From Juglans regia (lineage: Eukaryota; Streptophyta; Magnoliopsida; Fagales; Juglandaceae), in NCBI RefSeq assembly GCF_001411555.2, contig NC_049911.1, positions 1,984,001-2,048,000 of the forward strand: a stretch of 64,000 bases of DNA, given 5' to 3'. A model generated the notes under the pieces. The model was not told the DNA's origin, ran no database searches, and worked only from the letters and a program-made list of their open reading frames with translations. Both the position numbers and the translations under genes were made by a program. Position 1 is the first letter of the stretch; the number at the start of each line of letters is the position of its first letter. This document shows positions 11,039 through 24,400 of this stretch, piece after piece.

Positions 11039-11369
11039 TGTTGAAATTTCAACTCATGCATGCAATGTGTTTGACAGAAAGCGATAAAGAAAATCTCTAT
11101 TCATTGTAATTCTTGTATACATATTCTCGACGAGACTTTACAATCTTATATAGAAGAAAACATAACAACTTTCATCCATAATTCACGGATCTATTGCCAC
11201 CTGCCCTACCAGATTTTGATTTTTTATGCTGGAACGACATTCCTCATGACGCTGCTATGCTATTTTGGAGATTTCTGAGCTGAAAGTTAACTTGCCAAGT
11301 GTACTGCTACTGCTGCACTCCTCCTTTTGTATCACAGGTTGAATAGCTGAGTCACCTGTGTCCTTAACA
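11039..11369 (-). repeat. 3' LTR of the second copia element
   Basis: The LTR pairs with 16906-17218. It has an extra piece of about 16-18 bases near 11340-11357 that the partner lacks. On the minus strand it follows the purine-rich tract at about 11370-11380. Confidence 0.85.
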
Positions 11370-11389
11370 GTCCCCCGCAATGCAAACGG

Positions 11390-14300
11390 CACCTTACAAA
11401 TGATGAGGCTTGATCGTAAGAACTCAAAGCGAGTAGTTGAGAGTGGCTTTGTGAGAATATCAACCAGTTGATCTTTGCTTGATACAAATGAAACATTAAG
11501 CATCTTTGCTGCCGCTTTATCCCTTACAAAATAATAATCTAATTCTACATATTTGGTGTGAGAATGTAAAATTAGATTTACAGACAAATATGTGGCTCCC
11601 AAATTATCATACTAGAAGTTGGTGGATTAGTTAAGTAGATACCCAGTTCACCTAAAAGAGATTGAATCCATAACACTTCACAGGTGATATTAGCAACTGT
11701 CTTATATTCAGCCTTAGTGGATGATTGGGCAATTGTACACTGCTTTTTAGAACCACAAGAAATTATATGTGAACCAAAAAGATACAAAAACCACATGTAG
11801 ACTTCTATCATCAGGGCAACCAGCCCAGTTAGCATCGGAGAAGCCTGAGAGAGTTAATGTGGATGACTTTAAAAAATAGAGTCCAAAATGAGAAGTAAGT
11901 CTTAAATATCAAAGAATTCTTTTGATTGTCTGCCAATGAGGAAGTTTGGAATTATGCATATATTGACAGACTTTATTGATAGCAAAAAAATGTTCGGACA
12001 AGTAAAAGATTAGTACTAGAGATTGCCAACAACACTATAAATGTGGATATTCAAAAGTTGACCCATCAAGGGTTGTGAGCTTAGTGGAAACTGACATGGG
12101 AGTAGAAACAGATTTTGTATTGTGCATTTTGGTTCTATGAAGAAGATCATAAACATATTTTGATTGAATCAAGAATAAACCTTCATTATTTCTGAAAATC
12201 TTAATCCCTAAGAAATAATGCAATTGGCCAAAATGTTTAACAGGAAATGAAGTACTAAGAGCAGAAATAAAATCAGAGATTAACAAGGAATTCGAACTGT
12301 CATCCACATATATAAGATCAAAAAGCACATGAGATGTATTGTGATAAATAAAAAGAAATGTGTCTGATTTTGGTTCTTGGAAACCAAGTGAAAGAAGTTT
12401 GGTGCTAAGTTTAGAGAACCAAGCTTGAGGAGCCTGTTTTAGACCATAAATGGTCTTTTTTTAACTTACACACATACGATGGATAATCAGGATGCACAAA
12501 GCCGAGAGGTTGTTGCATGTACACTACCTCCTCCAGATCACTATGTAGAAAAGCATTTTGTATGTCTAATTGTTACAGGGGCCAATTGGAAGTAACATCA
12601 AGTGAAAGGATGATACGAATGGTTGTGTGTTTGACTACTGGAGAGAAAGTCTCAATGTAGTCTATCTCAGGTTGTTGGTGAAAACCTTTGACTATAAGGC
12701 GAGCCTTGCATCTTTCCAGAGTGCCACCAGCCTTCCTTTTAGTTTTGAGTACCCATTTAGGGCCCAAAACATTAAAGGAAGCTGATGGTGGTACCAGGTC
12801 CCAAGTGTGGTTGTGTAAAAGTGCATGAAATTCAGATTTCATGGCTTTACGCCATTCATGAAATTTACCGGCCTCTGTGTAGGAAGTGGGTTTTTCCGGT
12901 TTGGTGATGGGTGCCGATTCAATGAGTGACAGTAAGGGTTTCGTTGTAGGCCAAGGTATAGTAACATCCGTACAAGTAAGGGGTTTGCGAGTGTTTACAT
13001 GAGACCGAGTGACCATGGAATGAACGAGATGTGATGGTGCTGCCACTGGAAGAATTGGTGAAGGACAGGTTGAGGAAGATGAAGACTTTGGAGAAGATGA
13101 CTCGAGAGATTATGATGAAGAGTGTTGGATCGAATGTGTTAAAAGGTGTGGGTTAGAAGTGTGTGGGCCAGAGGTTGGTAATTGGGTCTCAGTAATAGAA
13201 GGTGAGGTGGGATTAATGAGAGATGAGAAGGCTAGTCTATGTGAGGCAAAAATGAGAGAATGAGGCCCAGCAAAGAGTGGACCAGAGAGTTGAAAGGGTT
13301 GAGTTGGAGCTGATGCGGCTTGGGTGGGCTGAGGCTGAAAAGGGAATTGAGCTTCATTAAAAAGAACATCTCTAGAGATGTAAGTTCTGCATGTTGGTAT
13401 GTGAAAACAACAATAGCCCTTATGGTTGGGACTATAACCCATGAAGACACAAAGTTTGGAACATAAGTCCATTTTATGCTTATTAAATGGACGTAAATTA
13501 GGCCAACAAACCGACCTAAAAACTCAAAGAAATTTGTAATCCAGAGAAAGTTTAAAGAGCACTTGAAAGGGTGATTTATTTTGTAAGACGGATGTGGGCA
13601 TTCTATTAATTAAAAAAACCGCAGTTTGGAATGCCTCATACCAATATTTAAAGGGCATGGAAGCTTGAGCCAAGAGTGACAATCCAGTCTCAACGATGTG
13701 CCTATGACGTTGTTCTACCGACCCATTTTGAACATGGGAGTATGGACATATAATGCAATAGATTATACCATAAGATTGAAGAATTTTTTGAAGGGGACGA
13801 AATTCTCCTCCCCAATAAGATTGGAAAGCCTTCACTTTAGTGGAAAAATAAGTGTGCAGATAGAGTAAAAAAGCAATAAAAAAAGATGCAACATCGGACT
13901 TGGATTGAATTGGAAATAACCATGTGTATTTAGTATGATCATCTACAATGGAAAGATAATACCAACAACTAGTGGAAGATAACACCGGGGCCAGACCCCA
14001 AACATCTAGAAATAGTAATTCAAAAACATGATTGGATCGAGAGGGGAAAGGGGATGTGGAAAAGCATGAGTTTTTGCTTTGAACAAGTTGAACATGGTTG
14101 GATAGATCTGTTTGAAGTAACAGGAAGATGAAAATGTCGTATGATGAAGGTTGCGGTCCTAGGTGAAGGGTGACCAAGCCGTAGATGCCAGTAATCAGGA
14201 GATGTGCGTTCACTAATAGAAGCTTGAGGTGAGACCGAGGAAGAAAATGAGGTCGTGGCAGCTGCAGGTAAGACATACAACCCGTCACTAACGATGTCCC

Positions 14301-14718
14301 GAAGTAGAACCTCTCAAGTGTGTGAATCATTCACAAAAAAAAAAAAAAAAAAACAAGTAGAGTAAAATTTAAAAAACACATAATTATCTTGAAAAAACTG
14401 GAGGACAGATAACAGGTTTTTGGTAATTGAGGGAACATGAAGAAGTTGAGAGAGTAGAAAGTTGCTAGATGGAGTATGAAGCTATGCGGAACCCGTGTGT
14501 TGAATTGGCATGGAAGAGCCATCTCCAATATTTACTTGGTCCGTGCCCTGATAAGTGATAGAATCTAGATTAAGATTGTTAAGATCAGCAATAAAGTGAC
14601 TGGTGGCAGCTATATCAGGGAACCAGGAATTGAGGTGGTGGGATGGTAGTAAGATTGGCTGAAAAGGATGATGGAGGAGAGGCTTGATAACTTTGATTAA
14701 AACAATAGTAGCATGCAA
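11390..14718 (-). pseudogene. copia protease, integrase, reverse transcriptase and RNase H, decayed
   Basis: From high to low coordinate the minus strand shows a protease remnant (FPDIAATSHFI, in place of the usual D-T/S-G-A active site), GAG-pre-integrase (WHLRLGHPSPRTA with CSTCSKQK), integrase core (13524-14330, with FLDVWGLAP, IVDDHTKYTWLFP and VQNGSVEQRHRH), the N-terminal half of reverse transcriptase (12573-13046, with WVLKTKRKAGG and ARLIVKGFHQQ), its YVDDSS active site (12035-12328) and RNase H (11390-11835). At least six stops or shifts separate these parts. The changed protease active site alone would be disabling. Confidence 0.85.
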
Positions 14719-14769
14719 GGGCCGTATGGCCTGGTTTGTGGCAGACTTGATAAAGGGGACGAAATCTAT

Positions 14770-16839
14770 TCAACTAGAAAAGGAAGTGGGGTTATGAAGA
14801 CCACACCCACGCCTACCCCGAAAGTGTCTAGCACCCTTACCTCTATGAGAAGAAGAAAACACAGAAGGTGGTCTTGTAGAGGTGAGATGCGCAGCTATGG
14901 GATTGCCACTAAGTAGTGTATGGGCTTGATGAGCTAGGCAAGACTCATGATTTAGTAGGTAATTGTATATCTGATGGGGGTAGAGGGGATCAGCTCTGGT
15001 AGTGAGGGAGGTTACCAACGAGTCATAGTCAGTACCGAAGCAAGCTAAAAGGTAAATAGAAAATTCAGAAGAGGATAAGGATTGCCCAGTAGCACCCAAC
15101 GAGGAAGCCAAGGTTTTTGCCTTGTGGAAATAATCAGTAATTGATTTGGACCCCTTTTTTAGAGTAGCTAATAGATACTGGGTCTGCATTGCATGAGCAG
15201 ACGATTGTGCAGTAGACAAGTTTTGTAAAGAGGACCAAACTTCATGTGATGTGGAACATTCAAGGACCTAGGCAAGGACCTGTTCAGATAAGGAAGAGTT
15301 AATGGCAGATATAATAAGTTGATCAAGTAAGAGCCACTTGGTATATTTTGGGTTAGTAGTGTCGTCGATCATGGGAGTAGGCATAGTAGATGAACCATCC
15401 ACATGATGAAAGTGACTTAGGGCTGAGCAAAAATCCGAAAATCCGATTCTGACCCAGACTCCGCTTCGACTTTGACAAAGTCGAAGTCGAAGGTTTTTTC
15501 TCCTGGGAAGTCGGAGTCAGAGGTGGAGTTGAACTAATTCCGACTCCACTCTGATCCGACTCCAACACCGATATTATATATATTTTATAAATATATATGT
15601 ATTTGTCTATATATTAATCATAAAAATTGTATATAATAATTATATTTTATATAGTTAGTTAAACTCCATATTATACTAGCCTGAGCTCATTATTATTAAA
15701 TAATATATTTATACTATAATATATATATTGACTAATAATAGTTTATATGTAAGCATCATACTATTACAATATTACTACCATGTAACAATAAATTGTTAAT
15801 ATATAAATATAATAACATGTAATACTAATCAACTAAGTTACTAATGCATAATAACATGTAATACAAATGAATAAACACTAATGACTAAGATATAACTTTA
15901 TAATAACATATAATATTAATGTATAATAACTAAAGTATAATAACATGTAATAGTAATGTATAATAATCAATGTTCCAATATATAATCACTAGTGACTAGT
16001 ATAATAAATTAAATATAGAATACTAAGTCTAGTATATAATTAAGTTAGAAACTAATATAATAATATGTAACTAACTACTAACATATAAACATTTAATACT
16101 ATTATACTAATATATAATACAAATTATACTTTACCTTTTAATTGGAATAAGTTAGACACTAGTTATAGTAAAAGTATAATGAGTTAATAACATGTAATTA
16201 AACACTATTTATAAAAACTATAGTACAAGTATAAATACTAACAATAATAACATTATAGACTTATAGTCTACATTTAATACCAATGTGGCAATGTATAATA
16301 ATACTAGTATAATAATTATATTTAAATTTTAGTCAATATAGAATGTGGATGATGAATGATGGGAGTGGATGTTTATTGTAGTGATAAGTCCTTTTTTGTT
16401 TTTTTGTTTTTTTTTGTAATTTTTTGAAGCATGTTAGTATGTTACTTGTTTTATTTAGTTTTATTTTTGTTATGTTTTTAGTAAAATTGAAGCAAAAGTG
16501 AATTATTTAGTTTAGATTGTAAATTTTGAAAAAAATTAAATTTATAAGCTCACATAATTTTTTTTAAAAGTGTGCCAAATATGAAGTTGAAAATAATCCA
16601 AAAAAAAGCCCATACATGTCGGAGTTAGAGGTCGGATTCGTTCTCCGACTTGGTTGGTGCTCAACCCTTGATGAAACAACTGATGTCCCTTTAGAATCGG
16701 CACCATTTGTGCTTTCTAAAGAAGATAATTTTCTATAGTAAGCTTAATGGTGATGAAATGACTTGCAGAATTGAGAATGGTAGGGGTGGTGATAGATGTT
16801 TGATTCAGTGGAGAAGAAAGAAGAATCAGTAGAAGCCAT
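14770..16839 (-). pseudogene. copia gag, interrupted by the hAT-like element at 15412-16668
   Basis: Before the insertion the minus strand reads ITIKLTIENYLL, the start of a UBN2-type Gag; after it come HVDGSSTMPTPMIDD and ITDYFHKAKTLASSLGATGQ. The sequence flanking the insertion joins exactly at the 8-bp duplication. A likely ATG is at 16839 but that frame soon ends, so the gene was already damaged or has decayed since. Confidence 0.8.
15412..16668. mobile_element. hAT-like non-autonomous element (1,257 bp) inside copia gag
   Basis: The element is flanked by an exact 8-bp duplication, TGATGAAA (15404-15411 and 16669-16676). Its ends carry imperfect inverted repeats, AGGGCTGAGCA on the left and AGGGTTGAGCA read inward on the right. 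The left end has six extra bases before the repeat. Both subterminal regions are rich in TCGGAGTC/GACTCCGA units, and the 800-bp centre is strongly AT-rich without coding potential. It must be younger than the copia host. Confidence 0.85.
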
Positions 16840-16891
16840 TCGGCTGTGTGTGAAAAAAAAAAAAAAAAAAAAAGACGTGGGTCTTTTAAAT

Positions 16892-16905
16892 GGCTCTTGA
16901 TACCA
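16892..16905 (-). promoter_or_regulatory. Primer-binding site, initiator Met tRNA type
   Basis: On the minus strand the bases directly after the 5' LTR read TGGTATCAAGAGC. This is the usual copia primer-binding site complementary to the 3' end of initiator methionine tRNA, with one extra A. Confidence 0.85.
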
Positions 16906-17218
16906 TGTTGAAATTTCAACTCATGCATGCAAGGTGTTTGACAGAAAGCGATAAAGAAACCCTCTGTTCTGATTCATTGTAATTCTTGCATACATATTCT
17001 GCCGAGAATTAACAATCTTATATTGAAGAAAACATAACAACCTTCATCCATAATTCATGGATCTATTGCCACCTGCCCTACCAGATTTTGATTTTTTATA
17101 CTGGAACATTCCTCATGACGCTGCTGTGCTATTCTGGAGTTTTCTGAGCTGGCAGTTAACTTGCTACGTGTACTGCTACTACTGCACTCCTCCTTTTGTA
17201 TCACAGGTGTCCTTGACA
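16906..17218 (-). repeat. 5' LTR of the second copia element
   Basis: This is the partner of 11039-11369. Plus-strand ends are TGTTGAAATTTC and CCTTGACA. The first 27 bases are identical to the other LTR; divergence is spread through the rest. Confidence 0.85.
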
Positions 17219-17371
17219 CAATCACATGACAAAAGTGGGTTTAATTCTTACATACGCAGATTGGCTTGGAATGTCATCAGTCCACACGTTTAGTTCTTTT
17301 CATTTCCTTGTTTGTTTAGCTTGCTTTGATGATCTAAGAAAAAACCGGTGGTTCGGTTGTTTTTGATTCCT

Positions 17372-17932
17372 AAGAATTGAAATCGATTGAAATTCGGTTA
17401 GATAAATTGGATTGAATCAAACCTAAAAAAATTATGTCTTTAAATTTGTTTATATTATATGTTATCCATATTATAAAACTAATATAACACGTCTTTTTAA
17501 CCTTATTATTTATGCTTAATTTGATATAAATTTACTCTTAAACTTGAATATTAATATTAAGTTATTACTATGTTATTATTTATCCTTATATATTAAGTTA
17601 CATGCTTACATATATAATATGGTATATATAAATACATTTTTTATAAGTACATTTTTAAACATTTTTTGTGGTTATATACATGGTGTTTTTGAAAACAAAA
17701 TTTTGGACTACCATATGTGGGATAAAAGAAATTTTCACATGGATCAGAAAAACCAACTACCCAACAAAAAATCTCAAACCGAGCCGGACGAAAATCAAAA
17801 AAATCAAAAGTTCTAATTTTCTGGATGAATTATTCTGTATCGATTCTCAAAATTTCAAAACCAACTTAAACTGGTTTAATTGGTTTCAAAATATATCCAA
17901 AACCAAATCAAATTGAACCGATTTCAACTCTA
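17372..17932. mobile_element. Possible decayed hAT-like MITE rich in AACCGG/CCGATT motifs
   Basis: The left side starts TAAGAATTGAAATCGATTG and the right side, read inward, TAGAGTTGAAATCGGTTC, forming an imperfect inverted pair, with repeated GGTT and AACCG motifs near both ends. No clear 8-bp duplication was found, so the limits are uncertain. The layout resembles the GGACCGG-rich element at 9203. Confidence 0.45.
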
Positions 17933-18022
17933 GATGCAGATGTCAATTCAAGGAAATCCTGCAGAAGTATGGGTAGACTCCCATGCACACACAAAACTCA
18001 CATAAATAAATAAATACATTTA

Positions 18023-18233
18023 CAAAAAATCTTCACAACCTCCTCACACTCCACACTCTATATTTTTTTATTTTTTTCTTTTATTAAATATTTATTATAT
18101 GAATAATGAATAGAAAATTTAAAATAATTTAAAAAGAATAAATTCAAAAAAAATTATAAAAAAATATTAAAAAATTAAACAATTAAAAAAAATGTGGAGT
18201 ATGGCGTGTGGTGGAAGTTGTGTAGCAAAACTC
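18023..18233. mobile_element. Mutator-type MITE, 211 bp, 9-bp target duplication ATACATTTA
   Basis: The outer parts pair imperfectly: CTTCACAACCTCC on the left and CTACACAACTTCC read inward on the right. The exact 9-bp sequence ATACATTTA stands on both sides (18014-18022 and 18234-18242). The middle is AT-rich and non-coding. It lies just downstream of DDB2. Confidence 0.8.
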
Positions 18234-18595
18234 ATACATTTATACGTAAAATATTAAAAGTGATGCACAATCCAACATGCTGAAACAACATACCCAAGAG
18301 GCTGCATGCATGGATGCACCCCAGTTAGTATTTTACACTGAACCAAAAGGAATTGCATAATGTAAAGCAAAATAAAGATGCTGAAGTCCGCACCGGGTAA
18401 GAAATAAAAAACGCTTTTGCCTGAAAGGCTAAGCAAAAGGTGGCAAAATAGCTCTCTGTACAGAGATGGCCTATGGAAAGCTTCAAGAACAGCTCGGAAA
18501 GTTCTCCCGAGATGGAAGATAAAGATGAATGCTTCAAAATCCACTCTCAGCACCAAAACCAAAAAGGGGCATGAAAGTTCACATTTTGCATTATA

Positions 18596-21500
18596 TTACC
18601 GTTTGACCTTATTAGAACAGCGGGTTAAATTCCTTTCAGGTTTATTGGACTTCAGCTTCGTGCTCTTGGAGGTGAATTTGTCATCATCAAAATCATCATC
18701 ACTTTCATCCCCAAACTTTCGACTCCGCTTCTTCTCAGCTCTTCCACAAACAATTATCCTCCGTTCATCCTTCTGTTCCACAGGCTCAGACTTTTCCTTA
18801 GGCCTCCATATGAAGAGCGATCTAAAAAGCAGTGTGGTTAACCACAAAAGGCAGCAAACACAAACTAAAGCAATATATCACAAGATTTATTTATTTGAAA
18901 AGAAGAAGAAGAAGCAGCATAAATCCTTCCTCTGTTACTGAATGTCATAGATATCTACCTATCAAATACATAATGGAGGCACATAAACAAAGCTTCAACA
19001 CATAAGATTATAGTTGATAAGTTAAGTTCAAACCTTGAACTACCAGTCGCCAAAACATCATCACGTGGATGTAGCTTGTTCACCGGACTAATAGTTGTGA
19101 TGTTTGGATCCATGACCTCAGCAACTAGCTGTCCTGTGCTGATGTCTATGAAATCAATAGGATGTAAGGCAGCTCCATTATAATTTTCACTAATGTAACG
19201 ACCAATAACTGCCAGAGATTCTGATGGATCCTGCAGCAAAAAAGTATTGGAATTTCCAGAGGAAAAGAAAGATTCAAAGTGTAATAAGAATATCATAAAC
19301 ATAAATTAACATATCACCTTTGGATCCCATTCAGCTCTAAAAGGAGTCAAATGTCGATTAAAATCATGACTGTGCACAATTTCTCGGCTTGGAGAGTCCA
19401 AATCACCAAATATAGAATCCCATATACGAAGGCGATTGTCTTGCGATGTAGTTAGGATTTTGCTGCCTGACAATGGAGAAAAATATGCTGAGTTAACAAC
19501 TCGCTTGTGTGCAAGCGCATAGAGGGAAGATCCAGCTTCCATTCGACGCATATCCCATATACGAGCCTGCAGAGCAGAAACCATATATAAGGATGCTACA
19601 ACCAGAAATATATTTCAGAGTAAATTCATATAGGACCACATATTTACAATTTGCAGAAGAATTGAGATGCATTAACAGAATAACTAAACTTTCATCAAAA
19701 TGATATTTGAAAATAATTAATTAATAAATGTGAGAGAATAGCAGAAAAACCACTTATGCTCAGGTACACAAAGGGGAAAGAACCAAAAATAAATCATTAT
19801 TTCTCATAATAAAATCTAATTACATTTAAAAGCTTACAAAATGATCATTTCCACAGCTCAAAAGGAGGTCTGGCTGAACAGGATTGCAGTGGAGTCCAAC
19901 AACTTTGCTTCCTTTCTTATGGATCAAAACTGCTTCCCCAATTTTGTTGTTAGAGCGAGTATCCACTCTTAAGTATGCCATAAGAGAAAATCAAACCTGA
20001 CTGTAAGTATGTCTGCTGCTCATAGAAATATATTACTGGTAAAAAGTAGAATAGAGAAGACTAATTCACATTCACAGCATTCCAAGCACTTTGCTCCTGC
20101 CCTCCCTCCTTTCGTCCTCCCTCTCCCTCTCCCCCTCCCCTTCTTTTTTCCTTTTTTCACCTTTTCCAGTCTACTCAGACGATTTTCAACAATATGATCA
20201 GAAGCATACATGTCATAAGTACAAGTTTTCACCTCAATATCACTTCAATTAGTTCAAAGATTATAGCATAGTACTCTGACATACAAGCCCTTAGCAGATT
20301 TCTAAGCAACAAAAAGTAACATTAATTAAATATTCTAAGCATGTCATTGTAATTTAAAAAACAAAGAGCCAGATTATCATTATTGGCATCAACCAAATAG
20401 AAACAATATTACATAATTAGTACCACCATGCAGTGTCAGTTTGATCCCACCAATTAGGTAGCATATGACAAATTGAGTAAACATTCATCAAAATGTGATG
20501 AAGTAGCAACCTGCTATTATAAAATAGTACAAATATATATCATACTATAACGTAACTATTCCAATAGTAGGCAAAGCGGAAGGGAGACTTCTAACACAAG
20601 TTTAACAAACACAGCAAAAAATGTTAAAACATATTGCCAACTGTATGACTAAATCGTCTTTCTAGTTGGGTGCACTTTCCATCAAATGCTTGTATTTCAT
20701 CTTTCTAACCTTACAATTATTTATTTGCAACAAAAACAGCCAAGTAAGGAACATACTTACAAGTAGAGAAAACCAAAGTTATCAGCAACAAGCACAAGGC
20801 CTTTCTCTGAGTTGACATCCATGCCATAGAGCATCCTCCAACTGCTTGGACCCTACAGATAAACCATATATAACCAACTCCTAATGACGTAATACAAGAG
20901 TTAATTCACCATACAAGTCCAAAAGCACTCTCTTTCATTCTCTTTTAATCACACCCCTTCTCCCAAAGAAAATCTAAAATCCCACAAGAGGTAGGAGAGG
21001 GGCAGGGAATCCCCCTGCTCACCTCGCCTTTTCCAATCATTATCCCAATTCACTGTTGAAAAATAAGCAGAAATGATCTTCATGTAAAATAGTATCCTTT
21101 AAACTTGAAATGATTTCAGAAACCAAATCAACATTTAAATCAAATCCACAGATTTCTATTGGTAGGCAGTTCCATATTCAAAACTAAACAATCAACACTA
21201 CCGAGTCAGGGTATCTTGCCCGATTTGCCAGTGCCTACTTTGGCTAATGATACCTCGATCCAAAAGCCTTGGTACACATACTATTAATTTAAAACATATA
21301 TACCATAAAGTAAAATGTTACTCTGCACAGGGGAGAAAGAGACTGCTTTGCACTCTAAAACTCGTTAACAGAACTTTACAAAAATTTGTGGCACAGATTG
21401 TCATTCTCAAGAATAAACATTTAGCATAGACTTTGGAAAATCAGAAATACAGCCTTTAGTGGTAAGTCCAATAGATTAGATATAGAATTAGAAACAACTT

Positions 21501-23885
21501 TACACACTCAAGATTTGCAAGGTTACATGAAAAGTCACTTCTATAAACACCAGAAAGAAAATGGAGGGAAATATCACCTGCCACCCATCAGGATTAAGGT
21601 TCATCAGAGATAATGAAATTCCAGTCTCCATGTCAATGCAACTAATGGTTCCATCTGAGGACGCAGCATATACCGAATCATCCTTTGTAGGGTTGAATCT
21701 GTAAGTGTTTAGATACTATTCAGCCTTCTGACTTTGAATTTATATAAACACACACGCACATCAGTTATGGCTTCATAGAGTTAACTAACACCCATGCATA
21801 TATATGAGCTAGGCTTCGTAGAGATAACTTTTTTTTTATAAGTGGCTTCATAGAGATAACTAACCTCATGTTATTCACGATACAAGAGTGTACATTTCCA
21901 TAAACCATCTTTTCATGCACTTTGGCAAAATCCCAGACTCCAACTTGTCCTTTCTTTAACATCACACAGGGAAAAAGGACCAGGTGTCAATTATCATAAA
22001 AAAAAATCACAGGAGATAAAATTTAAACCAATTAATGGCATAAACGGAGGTGAGACTGACCTTATCTCCAGATAAAAGGATGTTATTGTTGGTAGGATGA
22101 AACTCCAAGCATGTTACCCGTCTACTATGATATCTTATAACCGCACAATTCACCTGATCTGGGATTACGAATGTCGGTTTGATCTATTGAACAGACAATA
22201 AAAGATGCAACAAATTCATTACGGTGAACACTGCATATTACCCCTAATAGATAACTTTTCAACAATAAAGCTCTATGAAGACCAGTAAATCAAGAAACAA
22301 GTCAAGTTTGAAACAAAATGCAACACTAGATCACTCGGTTTAAAGTATGAAATGTACTGATATCTCAAACATATATGCTCGAATGACAAGAAAGAAAATG
22401 AACCAAATAGTTGAATTGTAAAAGCTGTTTCAAGCATATAATTATGACTGAGAACATTTTGATACGAACGAGTTACAACCACTATTTCATGATTTGTACT
22501 CCATCTTAAATCTATGCTAAAGATTTGGAAGTTCCAACCTGTTGATTCGTTGAAGGAGTCCTGTTTTGCATTTATAAAAAAAGGACTCGGAGAAGAAAGA
22601 CAGAATAAGCCCACAGTGACGCAGCCCAGTTTTCTCATTTGGACTCTGAAGTTTTAGAGTCATGCCGTTATTGCTTCAAATACAGATTTAGCAAAGGTAA
22701 TTCAAAAAATTCAGTACCTTCCCTCTCCTTCCTAAGAAAAAATGAAAGTAATCTCTAAACTGCCAGCCTTATGGTCTTCACCAGCAATGAAATCAGATAT
22801 ACAAACATATCTCACGCTAAATTGATCGTCCTCCCAGGATGACCCATGCTCAACATCATAGCCACGTAATTGACCAAACTCAGTAGCTAAAGTATAGCAA
22901 TAAGTAAATACAGAGCGGTTCTAACACATCAAGCTTCCCTATCATGCAGCAAACAAACTCTCAGAACTAAATGTAATCTCATGCTGCTTAAAAGAGAATT
23001 TAATATGTAAAAAAGACTTGGATACTACATGGCATGCTCATGAAAAACAAGCAGATAGTCGAGTGAAGGCTTACCGGAAGAATGTCTGGTCTGAGCTGGC
23101 GCTCAAAGACATATTCCAATGGGTTACGGGTAGATCTGCGGGGTGCAGGGATGACCCCATGCTCAGTAGCCACCCGATGCGGGCATGTCACTGTAGTGTG
23201 GCCTTCAATTCACAAAACCCACATGCCAAACACATAACCAACATCATAATAAGACCAATTACAATTTTGCTAACAATGTGTGCAATATAAAGTTATAAAA
23301 TTATAATGCTAGAAGGTGATAACAAGAAATTAACAAATGAAGTGAACAGGAAAAAAAGAAATCCTAATTGCGGTTTTATTAGCAGAAATAAGAATTTTTA
23401 AAAAAAGAATAAACTTAAAACATACCGGGCATTTTGCAGAGAAAGCAAGGTTTCATTGGGCAGTCTATGTAAGTAGCCCCCTTGAATCCCGCTTCATGAC
23501 CCGCCTTTTTGCAAACCTGAAACACCACCAATAAAAAGAATAAATCAAAACAATGAACGAAATGGGGTATCAAACCGCTATTAGAGCACCTTGTTGGGTA
23601 AGCCTTTACTTTGCAAACTTTCTTAAGACTAAGAGTAATGGGCGCTTTGCCTTTCTTCTTCGCATCCAAACCTTCTGCCGTTCTCTCTCCGTTTTTGTTC
23701 TCCAAAGCTTTCTCCTCTTCCCCTTCTTCGTTTTCCCCTCTTTCCGCTTCTTCTTCTTCTCGGTTGTCTACATCTTCTTCTCCTTCTTCTTCTTCTTCTT
23801 CTTCTTCTGACGAGCTGGGTTCAGAGTCGGAGTCTCTCTCTATGACAACTTTCGGAAAAGACGTTCTTCTGGTTTGTGGGGCCAT
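18596..23885 (-). CDS. DDB2: DDB2, damaged-DNA binding WD40 protein of the CUL4-DDB1 complex
   Basis: Eleven exons join without a phase break to 573 residues: 23885-23610, 23516-23426, 23202-23075, 22183-22061, 21953-21865, 21698-21578, 20852-20761, 19967-19838, 19566-19318, 19230-19034 and 18821-18596. DDB2 recognises UV photoproducts in chromatin and brings them to the CUL4-DDB1 ubiquitin ligase for nucleotide excision repair. Seen here: an acidic stretch (residues about 21-60), a CX2CX4HX4C zinc knuckle (C116, C119, H124, C129) that plant DDB2 has at its N-terminus, WD40 repeats from about residue 165 to 520, and a WDxR (DWD) motif WDMR at 354-357, which contacts DDB1. The C-terminus is lysine- and acid-rich. 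I chose the MAPQTRR start at 23885 over the ATG eight codons upstream because family members start MAPxTRR. Length fits Arabidopsis DDB2 (about 557). No defects seen. Confidence 0.95.
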
Positions 23886-24400
23886 CTTTGGAAACCAACA
23901 AGGACCCAACGATGATGTTGATACGAGGAATCAGGAATCAGAAATGGAAACGAAGAGACCCAGAACTGAAATTGGTAGCGACGAGGAAATAGTAAACCGA
24001 CCATTCCGCCCGAAGGGCATTGAGTATTAAACTACTGAAATGCCCCTAGAATATGAAGTAGTCCATTGACCTTTCTGCCTTCGGGAAATGAACACAATTC
24101 AAGGCTCAAGCTAGACGGAGACCATAAAGGAATACGGATACTCTTGGAATAATATTTTCATTCTAGGGCTATGCCCGGTATTTGATTTTTGGTGGTGGCG
24201 GGAGACGACGTGGCTAATTCTATGCCGTTTGGGCTCTACGCAATTGGGGAACGATGTCGTTTCGAGTTTTTAGCACCAGTTTCCAACTTCCCGTTACATT
24301 GTTCCTTTGGACTTCTTGCCTCACGAGAGACCCTAAAGTAGATAGGTTATAAATAAATATAGAAAAAGTATATTCTCAAGTATATGCGAGCAGAGTTAAT
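23886..24400. promoter_or_regulatory. Upstream region of DDB2
   Basis: This GC-richer stretch precedes the DDB2 ATG on the minus strand and probably holds its 5' UTR and promoter. The open frames here are mostly shadows of exon 1, whose acidic codons read as serine-rich on the other strand. No other gene was recognised. Confidence 0.5.

Larger units (their letters stand above)
11039..17218 (-). mobile_element. Ty1/copia retrotransposon (second), decayed, split by a hAT element
   Basis: Two LTRs (11039-11369 and 16906-17218) begin TGTT and end CA on the plus strand. Read on the minus strand, a primer-binding site complementary to initiator methionine tRNA (TGGTATCAAGAGC) follows the 5' LTR, and a polypurine tract (TTGCGGGGGAC) precedes the 3' LTR. 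Gag, protease, integrase, reverse transcriptase and RNase H occur in copia order but with many stops and shifts. The LTRs differ by about 20 substitutions and several gaps, so the insertion is old. No clear 5-bp target duplication is seen. Its gag relates to that of the copia element at 44418-49143. Confidence 0.9.

Noticed and set aside
18254..18562. 102-residue minus-strand frame downstream of DDB2
   Set aside because: It begins beyond the DDB2 stop codon and is hydrophobic by chance in 3' UTR sequence; no family similarity.
20020..20232. Frame with [18 protein letters not shown] in a DDB2 intron
   Set aside because: It arises from a pyrimidine-rich stretch (20100-20160) within intron 7 and is not conserved in DDB2.
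23553..24030. Two plus-strand open frames (85 and 139 residues) opposite DDB2 exon 1
   Set aside because: They are serine- or phenylalanine-rich shadows of the acidic GAA/GAG repeat on the coding strand, with no domain.
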